The notes under the pieces: generated by a model
Told to the model about the DNA's origin: nothing
Database searches by the model: none
What the model saw: the letters and a program-made list of their open reading frames with translations, nothing else
Part shown: one piece after another, positions 16,468 through 24,209 of the stretch
Numbering within the stretch: the stretch's first letter is position 1
Layout: every line of letters starts with the position of its first letter
Assembly (NCBI GenBank): GCA_026390435.1
Contig: JAPLFY010000107.1
Coordinates: 1 to 42,210, forward strand
Direction: 5' to 3'
DNA from: Pseudomonadota bacterium
GTDB taxonomy: Bacteria; Bdellovibrionota_B; Oligoflexia; Oligoflexales; CAIYRB01
Length of the DNA: 42,210 bases
Translations under genes and position numbers: made by a program

Positions 16468-17138
16468 CAGAAGATCATGTCGCTAGTCGGTGACAGCGTT
16501 TCGCTTGTGGTGAGGCCCGTTGTAGCCTCAACCGCGATCTCTGGCTCTTTATGTGTCTCTGTCGCTGTCATTGTGTCTGGCTTAGTGTGGGCTTGAGCTT
16601 TGGACACTTCATGTTCCGGTGTTTTTATTAATGCCTTGCTCAAATCAACCCCAGTCAAGTTAGCCCCCGTCAGGTCTGCACCACGCAGGTCGGCACCTTC
16701 CAGGCGGGCGCGACGAAGTTTGGCGTGACGCAAGTTGGCGCATGCTAGGATCGCCCCTTGGAGGTTAGCTACGCTGAGATTGGCTCCCTCGAGGTCGCAG
16801 CTCTCGAGATTGGCATCGCTGAGATTGGCGCCGCTGAGATTGACGCCGGCCAGGACATAACCGCGTAAGTCGGCACCTTTGAGATTGGCGCGTCCGCTAG
16901 CGACTTCAATATTTGGGTTTAGGACTGCATCAGCCCACTTTTGATGATTGGCTAGGACCAACTGAAGGTCTTCCAGGCTGTTCACCACGGCGACGGCCGA
17001 GACGGGGATCTCTGGCATGCGATTGGCCTTGGCAGGCTCAGCAGCCGCAGCAGGTTCAGCAAGCTCTTTGAGCTCAGCTTGCTCCATTTCCTCGGTAATC
17101 AGGCCTGCTGTCGCGCCTTGCAGCTCAGTGGTGTCCAT
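16467..17138 (-). CDS. pentapeptide-repeat protein
   Basis: A 223-aa protein. Residues about 84-170 are a run of A(D/N)LxG-type pentapeptides (ANLKGADLRG, VNLSGANLSDANLESCDLEG and so on), which fold as a right-handed quadrilateral beta-helix. The N-terminal third is Ala/Glu-rich and probably helical or disordered; the C-terminal 50 residues are Thr/Glu-rich and look disordered. Some family members mimic DNA and protect gyrase; nothing here assigns that role. GAGGAG precedes the ATG by 8 nt. It is translationally coupled to the DUF188 gene. Confidence 0.85.
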   Translation of the reverse strand: MDTTELQGATAGLITEEMEQAELKELAEPAAAAEPAKANRMPEIPVSAVAVVNSLEDLQLVLANHQKWADAVLNPNIEVASGRANLKGADLRGYVLAGVNLSGANLSDANLESCDLEGANLSVANLQGAILACANLRHAKLRRARLEGADLRGADLTGANLTGVDLSKALIKTPEHEVSKAQAHTKPDTMTATETHKEPEIAVEATTGLTTSETLSPTSDMIF

Positions 17139-17390
17139 GGCTGATGCTCCTCATACGTCAAAGGACCCTGTGATGAAGGCCTCAACTTTAACACTACTCC
17201 TACTTGATGCACAGTAGAGTGCTCGACTCACTGCGCAGCTTTAGAAAAAAATCATTCAAAACAGTTGGTTATTCGTTTCCTGCACTCTCCAGTCGAGTTG
17301 TTGTGTGTTTTTTTATTGAAACACGCCTGGTTTTTTAATAGCCAGCGAGCTACGGCCGCGCTTTTGCCGGTCGGAAGAGAAGGTTCTTTG

Positions 17391-18134
17391 ATGCGACCTA
17401 ACCGCTTATTTCGCTGGCTGATGGCTAAGGGATCCGCAAATCGCGCTGCCAAGCCGCTGGCGTTGCCGGTAAATCAAAGGCGAGCGCCACGCTTTTCGCT
17501 GCCAGCGGGTCATACGGTCATTTGCCGCCAGACTATTTGGCCACTTCAGGACATAAGTTTGTTGGGATTGAGGGTGCGCACCGGTAGCGCCGCTGAAATC
17601 CTCGATGGAGTTTGCTCCATGACCATCAAGTGGGGAGCGCAAGAGATCCGGCTGCAGGCCAATCTGGTCTGGCGGGACGCCGACAGTGCCGGTTTTGCTT
17701 TTGCCGAGTCGTCCGGAATGATGCTGCTGCGTTTGAGCCAGTTGATCGAGCCGGTGATGCTCGGTAGCTCACTTTCGCTGATCGATCCTGCGGCCACGCT
17801 CGAGAACGAAGTCGGTAAGCGTTGGTTTCATGGGCAACATGACACGAATCTTTGGGTTTGGACTCAACCAGATTCGCCGGTGATCCAAAAGTGGCTACTC
17901 TATGCCGGGCGTCGCATCTTTAGTTGGAAGGCTGATCAGGGTCTCGAAATTACGGCGCATTCCCAGAAGTTTTGTACCCCGCTACTAGCGGATGAGGCAC
18001 AGCTAGTGCCTGCAAAGACCCATCTGCCATGGTTGCGCGATCTTATGGGCGCTTTAAAAGATCCACTCAATGCTGAGTTGTTGATGACGCTTATGACCCC
18101 ACGTGGACCTGGTGCTCTAGGTAAACGCCCCTGA
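17391..18134 (+). CDS. PilZ-domain protein (putative c-di-GMP receptor)
   Basis: From the ATG at 17391 (AGAAGG upstream) the product is 247 aa. Residues 28-125 form a PilZ-like domain with the RxxxR motif (R30 to R34 in NQRRAPRFSLP) and D54-x-S-x-x-G59 (QDISLLGLRV), the c-di-GMP binding signature. The C-terminal 120 residues (KRWFHGQHDTNLWVWTQPDS...) form a domain seen after PilZ in some delta-type bacteria, with no known activity. It is likely a cytosolic effector of c-di-GMP signalling in motility or surface behaviour. The frame is open upstream to 17265, but the extra 42 residues do not fit the domain start. Confidence 0.72.
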   Translation: MRPNRLFRWLMAKGSANRAAKPLALPVNQRRAPRFSLPAGHTVICRQTIWPLQDISLLGLRVRTGSAAEILDGVCSMTIKWGAQEIRLQANLVWRDADSAGFAFAESSGMMLLRLSQLIEPVMLGSSLSLIDPAATLENEVGKRWFHGQHDTNLWVWTQPDSPVIQKWLLYAGRRIFSWKADQGLEITAHSQKFCTPLLADEAQLVPAKTHLPWLRDLMGALKDPLNAELLMTLMTPRGPGALGKRP

Positions 18135-18251
18135 CTCCTCCCGTTGGCCTTTGGTAAAGTTTGTCGGCAACCCGCCGATAATTAAAACAAGTCAATCAAG
18201 GTTAAGACAACATCAGAGCGAATCGCAGTCGTTGCGAGAGGGCTTCGCTGG

Positions 18252-19931
18252 ATGAGATTGGTCAGAGCATATTCGAACATTTTGGGTGCGCCGTCGCTCT
18301 TGCGAGTGGCTGTGTCCCCTTATGTGCGGTTGCCATCTGCTTTCCTCATCTGCTTGCCGTTAGTCGCAGTGACTTGCTTAGTGCCTAGAGCACAAGCCCT
18401 AAATTTGCAGACTTTTACTCCTTGGGCCGACAACAATCGCCTCGTGTCCGTAATGGGAGCGCAAAGCTTTGACCCGGGTGAATGTGCGGTTGGTAGCTAC
18501 GTCACACAGAGTCACAAGCCACTGCGCTTTACCACAGAGGCTGGTCAGCATCTCGGTGATGGGCTGCGTGATTTGAACTCTGCATTTGTTATGGCTTCTT
18601 GCGGCTTAGGAGCCAACCTAACTTTAATGGCAAATCTGCCGGTGCACTGGATATCGGGTTCGCCCTTGGTGTCACCGAAAGAGACTAAAACAACGAAGGC
18701 AGCCGTCGGCGATACTCACTTGCTGGCGCGGTGGACTCTGCTGAATCGTGAGATTCCTTATCAGGGTGGTAGTTTTGCATTGGCTCCGTATGTCGTGGTG
18801 CCTCGTAACCGGACCAGCCAAATTGCTGGAGTGAGTTTGAATGCGCTTAGCGAGGGTCAAACCGCAGCTGGTGGCCAAATAATCTACGATTATTTTTTCA
18901 CAGGTCGTCATTATGTTGCCGCAAATCTTGGCTATCATCATCGGCAGACGCAAACATTTCTAGGTACAAAAGTTGGGCCAGAGTCGCGTATTGCGCTTGG
19001 GTACTCTTATCTACTCGACGCAGCTAGTGGCTTTCATAGTTACTTTGAATGGCAGCGCCGTCAGTCGCTCGGTGCGGACCAAAGCAATAAATTACTGTCA
19101 CCAGGCGAGTGGCAAGTAGGTCTCGGCGCAAAACCCTTTGGCGATCATCTGGCAATCTTTGTTGGAGCTGGCAAGGGCTTGGGGACTGGATTCGGAACTC
19201 CTGTCCACCGCCTCTACGCAGGTATAGAATGGACCATCAGCAAACCTGCGCCGTCTCTGAAAGCGTTTGAGGAAACTGAGCTAGACCCAGTAGTGCTCGA
19301 TGCACAAAAAGTGTCTGGATCTGTACAACTGCAGCTGCGCGGGTCGAAGCGCAAAGATATTGCATTTACTCTCCGCACATCAGTAGGTGGCACAGTACTG
19401 AGCGGCAAGGTCAAGAGCAGCGGACCAAGCTTGAGTTCGATACCTCCGGGTGTTTATACCATTGAAGTACAAGCACGCGGTTACGCGAAGACTTCCCAAA
19501 CTTTAGCGATCACTCCAGGCATCACCAGTGTTATCGAAGTGACGGCGCAAAAAGCTGGCGACTTACAGGTGGTGAGCCGACTCGCGGTCCCAGGAATCCA
19601 GTTTGAAACAAAAAAGGCGGTTATTAAGCCAGAATCTTTTGCTGACCTCGACCGGCTAGCTAAGGTCATGCGTGAGAGTCAGGCGATTCAGTTACTCGCG
19701 ATTGAGGGGCACACTGATAACGTTGGGCAGCGCGAGCGCAATGTGAACCTATCCGCAGCGCGTGCCAATGCCGTTGAGAACTACCTAATAGACAAGGGTG
19801 TAGATCCTAGGCGATTGACCACTAAAGGGATCGGGCCGGACAGTCCCGCAGTAGCCAACGACTCTGCGGCTGGTAGAGCGAAAAACCGCCGCGTTGAATT
19901 CGTGATTCGGGCTGTGGCAACTGCGCACTAG
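18252..19931 (+). CDS. OmpA-family outer-membrane protein with C-terminal peptidoglycan-binding domain
   Basis: A 559-aa protein with a long signal region ending RAQA near residue 49. Residues 50-330 look like a beta-barrel/transporter-like domain (alternating hydrophobics, aromatic girdles). Residues about 360-430 contain a PEGA-like segment (GVYTIEVQARGYAKTSQTLAI). Residues 450-556 are a clear OmpA domain: FETKKAVIKPESFADLDRLA, IEGHTDNVG, NLSAARANAVENYLI, GIGPDSP and KNRRVEF. The Asp of HTDNVG and the Arg of KNRRVEF bind diaminopimelate in homologues. It probably anchors the outer membrane to peptidoglycan. A terminator follows at 20036. Confidence 0.85.
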   Translation: MRLVRAYSNILGAPSLLRVAVSPYVRLPSAFLICLPLVAVTCLVPRAQALNLQTFTPWADNNRLVSVMGAQSFDPGECAVGSYVTQSHKPLRFTTEAGQHLGDGLRDLNSAFVMASCGLGANLTLMANLPVHWISGSPLVSPKETKTTKAAVGDTHLLARWTLLNREIPYQGGSFALAPYVVVPRNRTSQIAGVSLNALSEGQTAAGGQIIYDYFFTGRHYVAANLGYHHRQTQTFLGTKVGPESRIALGYSYLLDAASGFHSYFEWQRRQSLGADQSNKLLSPGEWQVGLGAKPFGDHLAIFVGAGKGLGTGFGTPVHRLYAGIEWTISKPAPSLKAFEETELDPVVLDAQKVSGSVQLQLRGSKRKDIAFTLRTSVGGTVLSGKVKSSGPSLSSIPPGVYTIEVQARGYAKTSQTLAITPGITSVIEVTAQKAGDLQVVSRLAVPGIQFETKKAVIKPESFADLDRLAKVMRESQAIQLLAIEGHTDNVGQRERNVNLSAARANAVENYLIDKGVDPRRLTTKGIGPDSPAVANDSAAGRAKNRRVEFVIRAVATAH

Positions 19932-20035
19932 AATGGGCGCTCCCAAGCCGTGTCGGCATCGGAGATAATGATGATGCGAGCGAGTTCGATGGCTTCGGCT
20001 TATGCGCAATTTAAATAAATAGTGTCAAATATTTT

Positions 20036-20068
20036 AGCCTCTTCCAGCTTCCGCTTGAAGAGGCTTTA
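20036..20068 (+). terminator. Rho-independent terminator between OmpA-like gene and opsin
   Basis: AGCCTCTTC (20036-20044) pairs with GAAGAGGCT (20057-20065), with a 12-nt loop and a following TTTATT. It isolates the opsin gene from the upstream gene. Confidence 0.8.
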
Positions 20069-20176
20069 TTGCTGGCCTCTTACCCAAAGCCGAAAAAAGT
20101 TAAAAAAATTTATTTATTTAGAGATTATCTGTATATTTTTATGAGCGATTATTAAAGTCAATGAACGCGAGGAGAA

Positions 20177-20956
20177 ATGATGAGAAAGTATTCGTTAATG
20201 GCCCTCTCTGCTATCGCAGCAGTTATGTCCTCTCCAGCTCTCGCTGAAGGTGCCAAGAACCTGGAGCAAGGTGATTTCGTCGGCATCTCTTTTTGGTTTA
20301 TTTCGATGGCATTAGTTGCTGCAACCGCATTCTTTTTTCTTGAAACTCAACGCGTCTCTGGAAAATGGAAAACCTCTTTAACCGTATCAGGACTAGTCAC
20401 TCTGGTAGCTGCAACTCACTACTTCTATATGCGGGATGTTTGGGTAGCGACTAGAAATACTCCTACCGTCTATCGTTACATTGACTGGTTCATTACTGTG
20501 CCTCTTCTTGTTACCGAATTTTATTTGATCTTGCGCGCAGTAGGTAAAGCGAGCGCTGGAATATTTTGGCGCCTGATCGGTGGCACAGCTTTAATGCTGA
20601 TCTTCGGTTATGCCGGTGAAGCGGGTTATTTGTCGGCTTGGCCAGCATTTATCTGTAGCATGTTAGCCTGGTTCTTCGTCATCTATGAAATTTACCTTGG
20701 TGAAGCCGGCAAAATGGGTACCACCCAGGCCCCAGCTGCTGTTCAGTCAGCGTACAAAGTAATGCGCGCGATCGTTGTTTTTGGATGGGCCGTCTATCCA
20801 ATCGGTTATTTCCTGGGATATCTCACCGGTGGGAACCCTGCGGATAGCATGGGTACGTTAAATATCGTTTACAACTTTGCAGACTTAATCAATAAAATCG
20901 GCTTCGGCGTGATTATTTGGAACGTAGCTGTTTCAGCTACCGAATCAAATACATAA
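20177..20956 (+). CDS. proteorhodopsin, green-type light-driven proton pump
   Basis: A 259-aa seven-helix type-1 rhodopsin with an N-terminal signal (MMRKYSLMALSAIAAVMSSPALA) as in marine proteorhodopsins. Helix C reads RYIDWFITVPLLVTEFYLIL: D103 (primary acceptor), T107 and E114 (donor) give the D-T-E proton-pump motif. L111, at the position of GPR Leu105, predicts green absorption. H81 matches the conserved GPR His75. Helix G FADLINKIGFGVIIWNV carries Schiff-base Lys240. It sits in the inner membrane and adds to proton-motive force in light. GAGGAG lies just before the ATG; the upstream 60 nt are very AT-rich with a TATATT near 20130. It is flanked by terminators on both sides, so it is likely a single-gene transcript. 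The CrtY-Blh fusion follows. Confidence 0.96.
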   Translation: MMRKYSLMALSAIAAVMSSPALAEGAKNLEQGDFVGISFWFISMALVAATAFFFLETQRVSGKWKTSLTVSGLVTLVAATHYFYMRDVWVATRNTPTVYRYIDWFITVPLLVTEFYLILRAVGKASAGIFWRLIGGTALMLIFGYAGEAGYLSAWPAFICSMLAWFFVIYEIYLGEAGKMGTTQAPAAVQSAYKVMRAIVVFGWAVYPIGYFLGYLTGGNPADSMGTLNIVYNFADLINKIGFGVIIWNVAVSATESNT

Positions 20957-20965
20957 TCTTTTTTT

Positions 20966-21002
20966 ACTAAGCCTCTCGATTTAATCGAGAGGCTTAGTTT
21001 TA
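20966..21002. terminator. strong, probably bidirectional terminator after the opsin gene
   Basis: The perfect 16-bp arms ACTAAGCCTCTCGATT and AATCGAGAGGCTTAGT almost touch (loop within TTTAA). They are preceded by seven T and followed by TTTTA, so a stem with a U-run forms on either strand. It lies 10 nt after the opsin stop and 86 nt before the crtY-blh start. Confidence 0.88.
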
Positions 21003-21087
21003 TGCTGAATGATAAGCCCAGAGCCTCTCGTCTAACTGAGCTTCCTGAACGAAGTTTTAATGTGTGGATGAAGGCGGAGCACTTAGG

Positions 21088-23163
21088 ATGGATCATTTCG
21101 ACTTTGCTTTTGTCGGAGGTGGCCTTTCAGGACTCTTGAGGGCAGACAGACTGCTCGATCAACTGAAGGAATGCCAGAGAATCGCTATCATTGATCCGCA
21201 GTGCGATAGCTTGAAAAGCAAAACGTTTGCCTTCTGGACTAAGAAGTCAGACCCTCCCCACTATTTATCAAAACTTGTTTCACACCGTTGGAATTATTTA
21301 AAGATCACCGGATCTGACGGCGCGATTATCAAAGAATCCCTAGGTGACTATTGCTATGAAAGTATTTCAGGGGAAAGAATTTTTGAATATCTTTCCAGCA
21401 AATTGAATGGCGATTCACGAGTCTTCAGATTGAATACGGCAGTTCAGGCCATCAATGATTCCGCGGAGGAAGCGAAAGACCAGTCTCGGGCTCTGATCAA
21501 ACTCGAATCCGGACAAGAAATAAGCGCATCTCATGCCTTCATCTCGCCTCTTAAGCAGTCTCCTTCGTTACTTCAGTCATTCACTGGTTTTGAAATACTA
21601 ACAAATACAGACTACTTTGATCCAGACACCGTTGATCTCATGGATTTTAGAGTTCCACAAGACGATCAGGTAAGGTTCGTCTACGTTTTGCCATTTTCAG
21701 CGCGACATGCGCTTGTCGAGTTTACGATTTTTTCGAGCGAAATACCTTCGTGCGAAACTCGAGAATCAATCTTGATTGATTATATTAAAAACAAACTCAA
21801 AATAGAGTCGTTCTCCATTCTAAAAAAAGAAACTGGCGTTATTCCGATGAATGGAGATCCCGAGCCTTTGTTTGTTCCCTCCTTTAATAGCGCTAATTCG
21901 ACTGTTATTGGAGGTGCTGCAGGGATGATAAAACCGAGCACTGGTTACTCGTTCAAAAGAAATCTTGATGCTCAAGAAAAAAATGTGAATTCAAAATATT
22001 TTGATCTTCGGTTCAGATTTTACGACTCGCTTATGCTGGATTTAATGCGTACGCATGGCGGGCAACTTTCTGATATATTTTTTCGGCTTTTTAAAAATAA
22101 TTCTGTGGGTTCTATTTTTGAATTTCTCGATGAAAAGTCTAGTGTATCTAAGGAAGCAAGAATTTTTGCATCCCTCCCGAAGCTGCCTTTTATTTTAAAA
22201 GTTATAAGTCTAAATCCATTTTTTTTCGCGGTCGTTTCAACCTTTCTATTGAATCTAACAATAGGAGGGTTGTCGGTCTGGATTATTCCCATTCTCGGTT
22301 TGCTTACTGTTGGAATTGGACATGGTGCTCTAGATCACCTGATCGACCCAGCTGCAGAAGACAGGCCGTTTTTCCTGGTCAAATATCTAGGCGCGATGGT
22401 CCTATTCTTTTTGCTGTGGCATGTTCTTCCAGATTTTGCTTTAGCATTTTTTGTCTTTCAGTCCGCAAATCATTTTGGAGAATCTTACTGGGTTCGTACA
22501 CTTCGTCGATCTTCACGTGATAAACGGGTGTCTGTGCTTGTTTGGCTTTGGGGCTTGTTCGCCGCAACTTTCGGCGTTCTGTTCCACTGGACTGATTCCT
22601 TGCCAATCATTCAAATGATTGTCGGGAATCGGCCGATGCTTGTGTCACTTCCGATCGGGATGATGCGTGGACTAAGTATTTTCTTGTTTTTTGTCGCAGC
22701 GACGGCTTCTTGGATTTTAGACAACTACCACCGTAAAGCCACAGGCCGACTGGGTCAGGGTCTTCCTGCCACACTATTGCTGGGACTCAGCAGCATGTCT
22801 CTACCTTTGCTGCCCGGATTTTTTTGCTTTTTCGCGTTTTGGCATGCCATTGATTCATCCAGGGAACAGTGCCTAGGTAATGGCTGGAGTTTGATCGAGT
22901 ACACAAAAAAATCTCTACCATTCACTCTTGTAGCCCATGCGGGAATCGCTTTATTTATTCTTATATTTGCCAATGCGACTGATTTTAACGTCTTATGGAA
23001 AATTGTTTTTATCGCAATCGGAGCGCTGACGGCGGCACACTCACCCGTCATGACTAGGTTCTTGTTTCAAGGTCCCAAGCGTAAGATGCCGTGGGAAAAA
23101 CAGCGCCGAAATGGACCAAATGTTCACAGAGGTCATGATGCAGTGCTGTTGTCGCGCAAATAA
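21088..23163 (+). CDS. crtY-blh: lycopene beta-cyclase / beta-carotene 15,15'-dioxygenase fusion (CrtY-Blh)
   Basis: One uninterrupted 691-aa frame. Residues 1-360 match CrtY: dinucleotide site FAFVGGGLSGLLRAD (GxGxxG), KTFAFW, then VRFVYVLPFSARHALVEFTIF, where E211 corresponds to the catalytic Glu of the cyclase (FLEET/EDT) motif, GVIPMNG and GGAAGMIKPSTGYSFKRN. Residues 365-665 match the polytopic Brp/Blh family: GIGHGALDHLID (H412), FQSANHFGESYW (H462), FFAFWHAIDSSREQ (H586) and LTAAHSPVM (H651), the iron-ligand histidine regions. The product would cyclise lycopene to beta-carotene and cleave it to two retinals for the opsin next door. A GTG at 21064 is an alternative start; ATG 21088 has GGAG 8 nt upstream and starts the FAD fold. 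The DNA is AT-richer than its flanks. The residue four after H586 is Ser where Blh of marine clone 66A03 has His. Confidence 0.9.
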   Translation: MDHFDFAFVGGGLSGLLRADRLLDQLKECQRIAIIDPQCDSLKSKTFAFWTKKSDPPHYLSKLVSHRWNYLKITGSDGAIIKESLGDYCYESISGERIFEYLSSKLNGDSRVFRLNTAVQAINDSAEEAKDQSRALIKLESGQEISASHAFISPLKQSPSLLQSFTGFEILTNTDYFDPDTVDLMDFRVPQDDQVRFVYVLPFSARHALVEFTIFSSEIPSCETRESILIDYIKNKLKIESFSILKKETGVIPMNGDPEPLFVPSFNSANSTVIGGAAGMIKPSTGYSFKRNLDAQEKNVNSKYFDLRFRFYDSLMLDLMRTHGGQLSDIFFRLFKNNSVGSIFEFLDEKSSVSKEARIFASLPKLPFILKVISLNPFFFAVVSTFLLNLTIGGLSVWIIPILGLLTVGIGHGALDHLIDPAAEDRPFFLVKYLGAMVLFFLLWHVLPDFALAFFVFQSANHFGESYWVRTLRRSSRDKRVSVLVWLWGLFAATFGVLFHWTDSLPIIQMIVGNRPMLVSLPIGMMRGLSIFLFFVAATASWILDNYHRKATGRLGQGLPATLLLGLSSMSLPLLPGFFCFFAFWHAIDSSREQCLGNGWSLIEYTKKSLPFTLVAHAGIALFILIFANATDFNVLWKIVFIAIGALTAAHSPVMTRFLFQGPKRKMPWEKQRRNGPNVHRGHDAVLLSRK

Positions 23164-23251
23164 GCACCCGATAAATCAGGGTATTTTAAAAAACTAAAGT
23201 TTTTTAACAAACAGGCCGATAATCCGAGCAAACTTATGGAGAGATCAAGCG

Positions 23252-24100
23252 ATGAAGCTTCATACCTTTTACTTGGTCCTAGCCATCTTCAGTTCGCATG
23301 GCTGTAAGCCCAACTCTTCGGAACTAGCCGCTGCTGGGGACTATGGCCTCGATGACGACCCCGTAGCCAAATATATGGCCGATGCCGAGAAGACTGTAGA
23401 GGGCAAACTAGCTCTGCATAAAAAATTTGAGGCCGAATTAGCTAAGCCAGTGATGAGTGTTTTTATTGGCCTGAGAGATAAATCTCCAGTTGCACGGGCT
23501 ATTTTTACCGACCAATTTATGTCTACCTACAAAAGGTTTTTAAGTTCTGCCACGCTCGCCTCTATTTACCGTCTGAAACCGGGGCGTATTGTCTTTACCA
23601 ACGAGGGAAGGTCAGAATTCGCTCAGCAAGGTGCTCGGTTTGCACTCTCAAGCGAGCCGATGACAAATCCAGAGCTCCAGCTCGTTGCAGATGACAAGGT
23701 TACAAAGTGTGCTGAGATGTCGAAGAAATGGGAGGACGACAGCGGGATTACAAAGCAAAAGGAGATTGTGGAAGGTAAATGCGGCTTCGGTTGTGCGTAC
23801 TTGGCGGCTTTATCAGGTTCGATTGGTAACTCTGCAACTCAATTTGGCACCCCAAGCGGTGGTACATTTGCAAAGGCTGGATTCAGTAATGCGAAATTTG
23901 CGGCCGAGTTCGCAGCGAATGGTTGTAGTAATGTCCCCAAGCCATCTGATCCATGTGCCGACCTGTATAAAGACAAGCCTAGCCAGGAATGTAACCGTGA
24001 TAACGACAACTCTAGTGTCGGGTCTGCGTCGTGCGGTGCGAAGGCTTGGAGCTGCGAGTGTGGTTCCGACGATTCCAAATGTGATTGGAAGTTTCGCTGA
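23252..24100 (+). CDS. predicted lipoprotein with Cys-rich tail
   Basis: A 282-aa protein with the signal MKLHTFYLVLAIFSSHGC; the lipobox-like SSHGC gives Cys18, so it is likely lipid-anchored. The middle is helical and charged. The C-terminal half is Cys-rich: KCGFGCAYLAAL, NGCSNV, SDPCADLY, QECNRDND, ASCGAKAWSCECGSDDSKC. Nine cysteines in the last 70 residues suggest a disulfide-bonded extracellular domain. GGAGAGATC lies before ATG. No family is recognised. It stands alone between crtY-blh and the second ATPase. Confidence 0.72.
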   Translation: MKLHTFYLVLAIFSSHGCKPNSSELAAAGDYGLDDDPVAKYMADAEKTVEGKLALHKKFEAELAKPVMSVFIGLRDKSPVARAIFTDQFMSTYKRFLSSATLASIYRLKPGRIVFTNEGRSEFAQQGARFALSSEPMTNPELQLVADDKVTKCAEMSKKWEDDSGITKQKEIVEGKCGFGCAYLAALSGSIGNSATQFGTPSGGTFAKAGFSNAKFAAEFAANGCSNVPKPSDPCADLYKDKPSQECNRDNDNSSVGSASCGAKAWSCECGSDDSKCDWKFR

Positions 24101-24186
24101 GGGTGTGGGGCCTTAGAAAAGAAGCAGTTGGAGAAGTTCATCTCTTAGCTGCAATAATTGTGTTAGCTATAATTATGTCTAATAGT

Positions 24187-24209
24187 AATAATTACTGATA
24201 GTGATTATT
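24187..24209. promoter_or_regulatory. AT-rich inverted repeat overlapping the ATPase start
   Basis: AATAATTAC (24187-24195) and GTGATTATT (24201-24209) form an 8/9 inverted repeat with a TGATA spacer, and the second arm contains the GTG start. It could be an operator or an RNA hairpin that hides the start. Confidence 0.4.
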
